Shown: positions 60,701-64,000 of the stretch, in pieces
How the letters are laid out: the number at the start of each line of letters is the position of its first letter
Numbering within the stretch: the first letter of the stretch is position 1
Source: Macrotrachela quadricornifera
Lineage: Eukaryota > Rotifera > Eurotatoria > Philodinida > Philodinidae
Direction: 5' to 3'
Assembly (NCBI GenBank): GCA_022393335.1
Contig: JAJEKB010020807.1
Span: forward strand, 62,001-126,000
Length of the DNA: 64,000 nucleotides
Translations under genes and position numbers: made by a program
The notes under the pieces: model-generated
Told to the model about the DNA's origin: nothing
Databases searched by the model: none
What the model saw: the letters and a program-made list of their open reading frames with translations, nothing else

Positions 60701-62692
60701 TCACTACGATCTCCAAATATTCGCTACACTTATTTGCCTTAAATTCCAGTATGATCTTCCTGTTTTTATTATTACAATCTTCCGGTAATTTTCATTCCGA
60801 ACTCCAGTCAAATTTCAGGATTTTATCTCTAAGAAAGCAACTGTTGATGTTCGTTACGACCTTCTGGATACCTTCCATTACGAACACCCTGATTTTTCAA
60901 TTTTTTTATTGATTTCGTCATTCCGAACTCCCGTATACTTAATTCCGAACACCCTGTCTTTTTTCTTATGTCTGGAAATCGTAACGAACATCTTCTACAC
61001 GAGATCGTAATGAAAAAGTGGTGCGAAATGTCCCTTTCCCCCTTTATCTCTACTAGAGATGCCGTATCTTCGGCCAGATCTCCGAGAGAGACGCCGCATT
61101 TCAAGAATTTGCATCTCGTGGTAAAAATTTTTTTTCATGATGAGGGCGAAAACATAGTCATAGGGATCTTTGTCGATGAGGGTGAGGGCAAAAAGAACGA
61201 CACGGAGCATCTCTCTAAGAGATCTGTTGGGAGGTCCGGTATCTGTGTTAGATTGAAAGACTATATTAGCTACGTGTAGTATATACGTAGGGTGAATATG
61301 CTTGTATAGAGAAGATCATTCAAGAGATCTCCAAGATCCCCGATTTCTTGGATCTGTAACACCTCTCAAGCATATGGTTTAATGTGAATATGCGAATAAG
61401 TTTGGTAGACACTCTACGTCTAAACAACCAATAATATGCCCTTACTAGTAGTGTAAAGACTAAAAATAGTCTGTTGAACTTTGTGAGTAGCCTCGTGACA
61501 TGTATTTCTGCTCGAGTTCAATGTCTGATGTAAGTCAAGAGTCATAAAATTGTATGAGAAAATCGAATGATAATCTCACACTGCCCAATTGAACCGACAA
61601 CATCAACCTGGAGTCCCACCTATGGTTGATATTTTCATATTGTGCAAGGTTCCTGATAACTATCTTATATGATTCAGATAATTATTCTTACCATTCATTT
61701 AGTTCACTCATATATATCAACAAACTTGAATGCCGAAACTGAGAATCGAACCCGGGGTCAAGTCTATCGCGAACTATACTCTTCTAACTGAACGATTTGG
61801 ATGAGTTCATCAATCCCAATCAAATGAACCCAGTGAATACACTTTAACATACTGTATCAGTGTCAAGAACATGTGGAGGTGATTATTGGTTATTAATTCA
61901 ATGAATTCACATTAATCCATATCCTTTTCCTTTGTAAAGCCAGGTTGATGTTGTCCGTTCATTCTGACGGTGGGAGATTATTATTCGATCTTCTTATACC
62001 AAAAAAAAAGGTCAAAACAGACGATAGAAATCATGGTTTCATTATACTCTAGTAACAAGATGAAACGATATTTAACAAGAATTAACATTAGAAAGGAAGA
62101 AAGAAAAGAAAAATTTGAGATGATAAATGTAGTTGTTTATAACCTTAACGATCTTACATATTTAATTGTTTAATGTGAGATGAACACTGTTTTCTTCGCT
62201 GAAAAAATGTGGGCCATTTTTGGACCTCTAACCTCAGAGGATGAAATGCGAAACTTTGAAAAGCTGCTGCTTCTATCTGAAGATCGGTAGCACTTACATA
62301 TAGAAGTCAACTCAAACACTTACTGTTTGAAATTTTCGGAGGACAATAAGCGGTATCAATCAAAATTGTCTTGCTATAAACATATCGATTCGTTTGAGAC
62401 TGATCATTATTATTGGCACCACCACCATCTACATATATGTTGCCTGCTTTTTCAGAACAAATAATACCACCACTCTTCTGGATTTCGAAACCCCAACTGT
62501 ATGCACCACCACCATTATATGTTGTGAATATAAAGTTATTTGAACCATTAGTTATATCTTTACTAACATCTATCCATCCTGAATCTTGTCCCAAATTTTG
62601 ACTTATAACAAGACGTTTATTGACATATGCGTCTGATACATCATCCACATTAAAGACATGAATCGCATATGTATCATTGGTGCACCCTTGAT
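45314..62692 (-). CDS. Large modular extracellular protein gene (3' part), PPC-like and 123-residue modules
   Basis: Eight exons on one strand, all preceded by phase 1 acceptors and (except the last) followed by phase 1 donors, can splice in any combination without breaking frame. Order 5' to 3': 123-residue module (62324-62692), PPC-like (57639-58037, 56777-57175, 55915-56313), 123-residue module (52210-52578), PPC-like (49891-50289, 48326-48733) and terminal PPC-like with stop (45314-45708). The modules are rich in beta structure, Asn, Ser and Thr, with paired cysteines, consistent with a secreted or surface protein. The 5' end, signal peptide and any further modules lie beyond 64000. That it is one gene rather than two tandem genes is inference: no start or stop occurs between the module sets. 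Introns are large and loaded with transposons. Confidence 0.55.
45709..46255. other. Intron sequence, nothing recognised
   Basis: This is the part of the intron upstream of the terminal exon, AT-rich and without further recognised modules. Confidence 0.4.
46256..46915. mobile_element. TIR element, 660 bp, ends CACTAGTCGACG
   Basis: The left end CACTAGTCGACG (46256-46267) is mirrored at 46904-46915, and diverged homology extends roughly 140 bp inward on both sides (repeated AGATTCTTGT and CAAGATT words). The CACTA start recalls the CACTA superfamily, but I see no matching 3-bp target duplication (CAA left, AAC right), so the class is open. It sits in an intron of the modular gene. Confidence 0.65.
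46916..48325. other. Intron sequence, nothing recognised
   Basis: AT-rich, with several AAATAAAAAA-like runs. The last 250 bp resemble the region just 3' of the neighbouring PPC exons (for example 49700-49890), consistent with an ancient exon-plus-flank duplication. Confidence 0.45.
48326..48733 (-). CDS. PPC-like repeat exon
   Basis: The acceptor GACTAG gives TNTSQSGVKSQYSTALTVHS; the donor is GTAAGA after RLNIS. It is 408 nt, 136 codons, three codons longer than the 399-nt siblings. It carries a Cys pair (YCRLDHCYFP), LLSEDDNSG (an acidic turn typical of PPC-like domains), and KYILVVTTYYPYAIGEFSVI. The opening resembles the terminal exon (NxTSxxGVxSQY), so these two form a subfamily distinct from the other four. 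Confidence 0.65.
48734..49890. other. Intron sequence, nothing recognised
   Basis: The intron is AT-rich and about 1.16 kb. Its 3' half (49500-49890) resembles 47900-48325 and 55700-55914. Confidence 0.45.
49891..50289 (-). CDS. PPC-like repeat exon, twin of 57639-58037
   Basis: 399 nt. It opens TFEMIQSQYFSALTINSPMF after acceptor TTCATAG, contains CRTTSCTIPDTFFEAIAI, LLSEDDEGADNHQF and KYILVATTYWANVLGQFSI, and ends at GTAAGA. The opening and much of the sequence are shared with 57639-58037, as is the intron 5' of it (50290 to about 51000 matches 58038 to about 58800). Confidence 0.65.
50290..51276. repeat. Intron copy matching 58038-58800
   Basis: Sequence from 50290 to about 51060 reappears at 58038 to about 58810, with scattered substitutions; examples are ATCTTACATCT(T/A)CTTGCATAC and GATAGAAGTATATATGATAA. 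It marks one block of the segmental duplication. Confidence 0.7.
51460..51876. mobile_element. TIR element carrying a tRNA-like sequence, copy 1
   Basis: The arms 51460-51509 and about 51825-51876 are reverse complements (ATAATCTCACACTGTCAGAA and CAACATCAACCTGG on the plus strand at left). The interior contains the tRNA-Phe-like relic at 51618-51688. The same arrangement recurs at 61564-61985. Confidence 0.65.
51618..51688 (-). tRNA. tRNA-Phe-like pseudogene or SINE-type relic, copy 1
   Basis: Read on the minus strand it starts GTCGAAATAGCTCAGTTGG, close to the GCCGAAATAGCTCAGTTGG start typical of tRNA-Phe, and ends TTTCGACA; the acceptor stem pairs over 7 bp. The A box and D stem are intact. 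The anticodon arm is altered (loop CGCGATA, no U33) and the T arm is weak (GAGCTCGATTCCTAG). It is not a functional tRNA. Confidence 0.55.
52210..52578 (-). CDS. 123-residue extracellular module exon, copy 2 (downstream)
   Basis: 369 nt, phase 1 on both sides (acceptor TAACAG, donor GTAAGT). It opens DQGCTNDTYAIHVFNVDDIS and ends DTTYCPPKISN. Middle features are GQDSGWVDVSKDIINGSNNF, TTYNGDGAYSWGFEIQKSG and NVYVDGGGANNND. The tryptophan- and glycine-rich strands suggest a jelly-roll, galactose-binding-like fold, but I cannot name the family. It is nearly identical to 62324-62692. Confidence 0.6.
52774..55557. mobile_element. Long-TIR element, 2.8 kb, possibly hAT-like
   Basis: The left arm (52774 to about 53735) and right arm (about 54500 to 55557) are diverged reverse complements about 1 kb long. 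They include satellite-like runs rich in CACTGA, TGACATTG and ACACCGATG, then a GATTAATCG-rich patch in the left arm. Ends read TAGTGATGCGCAGTTT and (inward from the right) CAGAGATATGCAGTTT, the form of many hAT termini; no 8-bp target duplication was found. The centre (53740-54500) holds broken minus-strand frames (for example MTHHQSMNTSILLGHYPHRV at 54095) of unknown origin. It lies in an intron. Confidence 0.65.
55915..56313 (-). CDS. PPC-like repeat exon, tandem unit 3
   Basis: Acceptor TTTAATAG, opening DALFPVQSQYFSALTINSPM if the split codon is completed with G, donor GTAAGA. It contains CRTTSCTIPDTFFEAIAINV, LLSEDDEGADNNQF and KYILVATTYWANQLGQFSI. This unit abuts the right end of the long-TIR element (55557), which interrupts its upstream-neighbour intron copy. 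Confidence 0.65.
56777..57175 (-). CDS. PPC-like repeat exon, tandem unit 2
   Basis: Acceptor TTTAGTAG, opening with TSFVVQSQYFSALTINSSMF, donor GTAAGA. Its acidic turn is changed (LLLADNDAAGNYQF instead of EDDEGAD), the clearest divergence among the tandem units. The Cys pair CRTPSCTVP is kept. Confidence 0.65.
57639..58037 (-). CDS. PPC-like repeat exon, tandem unit 1
   Basis: Acceptor TTCATAG, opening TFEMIQSQYFSALTINSPIF, donor GTAAGA after RFNMS. It is a mosaic: the opening, the LLSEDDEGADNHQF turn and the ARRKYILVATTY strand match 49891-50289, while NVNITGRYIIQSNSTRDTYG matches the middle tandem unit 56777-57175. This looks like gene conversion. Confidence 0.65.
58038..58810. repeat. 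Intron copy matching 50290-51060
   Basis: This is the second copy of the duplicated intron described at 50290. Homology is lost after about 58810, where sequence private to this copy begins. Confidence 0.7.
59273..60041. repeat. Clustered direct and inverted copies of a ~190-bp transposon end
   Basis: At least four diverged copies occur: about 59278-59471 (+), 59472-59667 (+), 59655-59822 (-), 59816-60041 (+). Each contains a form of TTGAATATCTCC(C/T)TTACGG and TTTTTATCAATGATAGAGG. The first starts TACAGGGTGTTTGAAAAGTC, a transposon-end-like sequence. The final bases before the N gap are the reverse complement of 59410-59440. Confidence 0.7.
60042..60441. other. Assembly gap, 400 N
   Basis: The gap starts in the middle of inverted copies of a repeat, which probably caused the break in assembly. 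Confidence 0.95.
60442..61384. repeat. Repeat-rich spacer with TTCCGAAC motifs
   Basis: TTCCGAAC occurs at about 60681, 60795, 60921 and 60943, the last as ATTCCGAACACCCTG; the inverse GTGTTCGGAAT is at 60457-60467. Repeated short transposon ends are the simplest reading. Around 61020-61240 GC content rises and open frames appear on both strands, but none has a recognisable product. Confidence 0.45.
61564..61985. mobile_element. TIR element carrying a tRNA-like sequence, copy 2
   Basis: The arm words ATAATCTCACACTG and CAACATCAACCTGG at left are mirrored at about 61933-61985. It is orthologous to 51460-51876 through the block duplication rather than an independent insertion. Confidence 0.65.
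61732..61802 (-). tRNA. tRNA-Phe-like relic, copy 2
   Basis: On the minus strand the B box is perfect (GGGTTCGATTC) and the 3' end reads TTTCGGC as in tRNA-Phe. The 5' strand of the acceptor stem (ATCCAAA) and the A box (TCGTTCAGTTAGAAG) are damaged, the reverse of the damage in copy 1. Confidence 0.55.
62324..62692 (-). CDS. 123-residue extracellular module exon, copy 1 (upstream)
   Basis: 369 nt, same acceptor (TAACAG) and donor (GTAAGT) as 52210-52578. Differences include GWIDVSKDITNGSNNFIFTT for GWVDVSKDIINGSNNFLLTT, SGGIICSEKAG for SGVIIFSEKAG, and AYC for TYC near the end. One extra cysteine (IICSEKAG) appears here. It keeps an open frame, so both copies are probably used. Confidence 0.6.
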
Positions 62693-62889
62693 CTGTTAGA
62701 AGAAAAAAAAATTTCGTTAAGTGTATTTTGTGGTAACTATGATAAAAGAATCCTGACATTTTTTTATAAATTAATCAACACAATAGTTGCTTCGCTGAGA
62801 TATTATCTATATGAAATTTGATTACTATCGGGTGGTCCAAAATGAATGTGTAGTTTAGTATTTCGAAATTTTCGCCATACAGTCTGAAC

Positions 62890-64000
62890 TAGTGATGTGC
62901 AGTTTGAGGGATGGCACTGGAATACTGACACAGTTATCACCGACAGTGACATTCAGTGAACACTGATGACGTCGTTGACAATGCAATCTCTGTGTCAGTG
63001 ATCACTGACATTGAATGTCACTGTAGCATTGATGACCAGCTCATCAGTGTTTAATAAAGCACTGCTGAATTCAGGAAACGACAATGTCAGTGATACAGTG
63101 TTACACCGACATTGGTGTAAACTGACACTGATGTTTACTGATTCTCAAAAAATATTTTAAGATTGACTGATCAATACTTTTGGATATTAGATTAGTTTTT
63201 TAGAAGTATATCGCTTTCGAATGAGTATGTCTCAACGAGATTTCTTTATTAGAAGATTACAGTCAAAGGTTGTGGGACGTTTTACGTATGTGGTCAAAAT
63301 CGCCAAGGTTTGAACGATTTTAACGCGATGCTTCAGCCGATTAATCATGTAGTTAATCGGGATCGATCGGTGCTATTTTCGAAATCGTGATTAATCACAT
63401 AGTAGTTGATAAGCATGAAAAATCACGATTAACCTTTCGATTAATCGGCCGAGGTATTGCGCTAAAATCGCCCTAACCTTGGCAATTTTGAGAACATGAG
63501 TAGGGATATTTTGGTCCAATTAAAAAGTCAGAGTACATTTGAATAAATCTTTCAGCAAGCGTTTGCCTTAGTCATAGTAATTATCCATAACACTTCCAGC
63601 TTGATCGGTTAAACTTTTCCATTCCTTCTTCAATGCAATATCTAGCATGAAAAAATTGGCAAAAACGGATCTCAGAGTAAATGGTGTTGACTTTCGCTCT
63701 CTGTTATTTCATTCAGAACCGGAACTACTTTTTCAGTGTAGGTAGCAATCACTCAGACCTACAAAATCGCATAGACAAGAGTGTGCGAAAAACCTGCCGC
63801 TTTAACAACATGAAATATACTGTGTGTTATATATGAATAATGGTACCTTGGACTCATCCTTCTAGAACTTCGTTTTTCACTATTTGGTCTAGATCTGGGA
63901 ATATCTGTTTTAGCAAAAGTCGAAATAATAATGTGGTAATGAATTGCAGAAACCATACATTATCAAAGGGTCATGTACGTTCACTTTATGTAAGATGTGA
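62890..64000. mobile_element. Long-TIR element, second copy, left part only
   Basis: This matches 52774-53990, starting TAGTGATGTGCAGTTT, with the same satellite-like arm. It runs off the window. Confidence 0.65.

Larger units (their letters stand above)
61385..64000. repeat. Segmental duplication block, copy 2
   Basis: This is a direct copy of 51277-53990; it continues past the window end, so its full length is unknown. Confidence 0.8.

Noticed and set aside
60968..61279. Open frames on both strands in a GC-richer patch
   Set aside because: Frames on both strands are equally long and lack motifs; probably part of repeat DNA.
1..64000. CRISPR arrays, operons or phage genes
   Set aside because: Spliced genes, polyadenylation signals and eukaryotic transposons show nuclear eukaryotic DNA; no regularly spaced short repeats with unique spacers were seen.

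Overview
The window looks like nuclear DNA from a bdelloid rotifer (or a close relative). It is AT-rich, its spliced genes mostly have introns of about 50-70 nt with GT/AG ends, and genes alternate with many small or decayed transposons. Several gene types fit that group: an ADP-ribosyltransferase fused to TPRs, F-box fragments, expanded secreted repeat proteins, and intronless metabolic genes of bacterial or fungal flavour. The species call is inference; no rRNA or mitochondrial marker is present. There are two runs of exactly 400 N (41698-42097 and 60042-60441).

Layout. 0-12 kb is a transposon and gene graveyard: a piggyBac transposase tail, a 5'-truncated leucine-rich-repeat gene whose LRR exons sit on a perfect 139-bp period, a TTAA-flanked piggyBac-like MITE, three large inverted-repeat elements, an F-box fragment and a secreted-protein relic with one internal stop. 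12-29 kb is the gene-rich core: a three-exon nurim homologue, a mariner relic, an HSL-type alpha/beta hydrolase, an arginine ADP-ribosyltransferase with TPRs, two tandem genes for membrane-anchored anti-lipopolysaccharide-factor (ALF)-like proteins, a DIT1/PvcA-type isonitrile synthase and a small four-TM protein. 29-38 kb is mostly non-coding, with a TIR element split by a solo LTR and one single-pass membrane protein. 38.8-42.8 kb holds an 814-aa EgtB-EgtD fusion (ergothioneine pathway) and a secreted Mucin-2 WxxW protein. 43.2-45.0 kb is a long-TIR element carrying a coding exon.

45.3-64 kb (minus strand) appears to be the 3' part of one large extracellular-protein gene. It is built from phase-1 symmetrical exons of two kinds: a pre-peptidase-C-like (PPC) beta-sandwich repeat, and an unassigned 123-residue domain. 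The visible order is domain-PPC-PPC-PPC twice, ending in a terminal PPC exon with a stop. Exon copies arose by segmental duplication (two long blocks) and by an exact 862-bp tandem series. Transposons and a tRNA-Phe-like relic sit in the introns.

Candidates for something new: the ALF-like pair, the isonitrile synthase in an animal-like genome, the domain order of the EgtB-EgtD fusion, and the exon-duplication machinery visible in both the LRR array and the PPC gene. No operon-like logic links the genes; the common themes are defence or surface proteins and acquired small-molecule enzymes.
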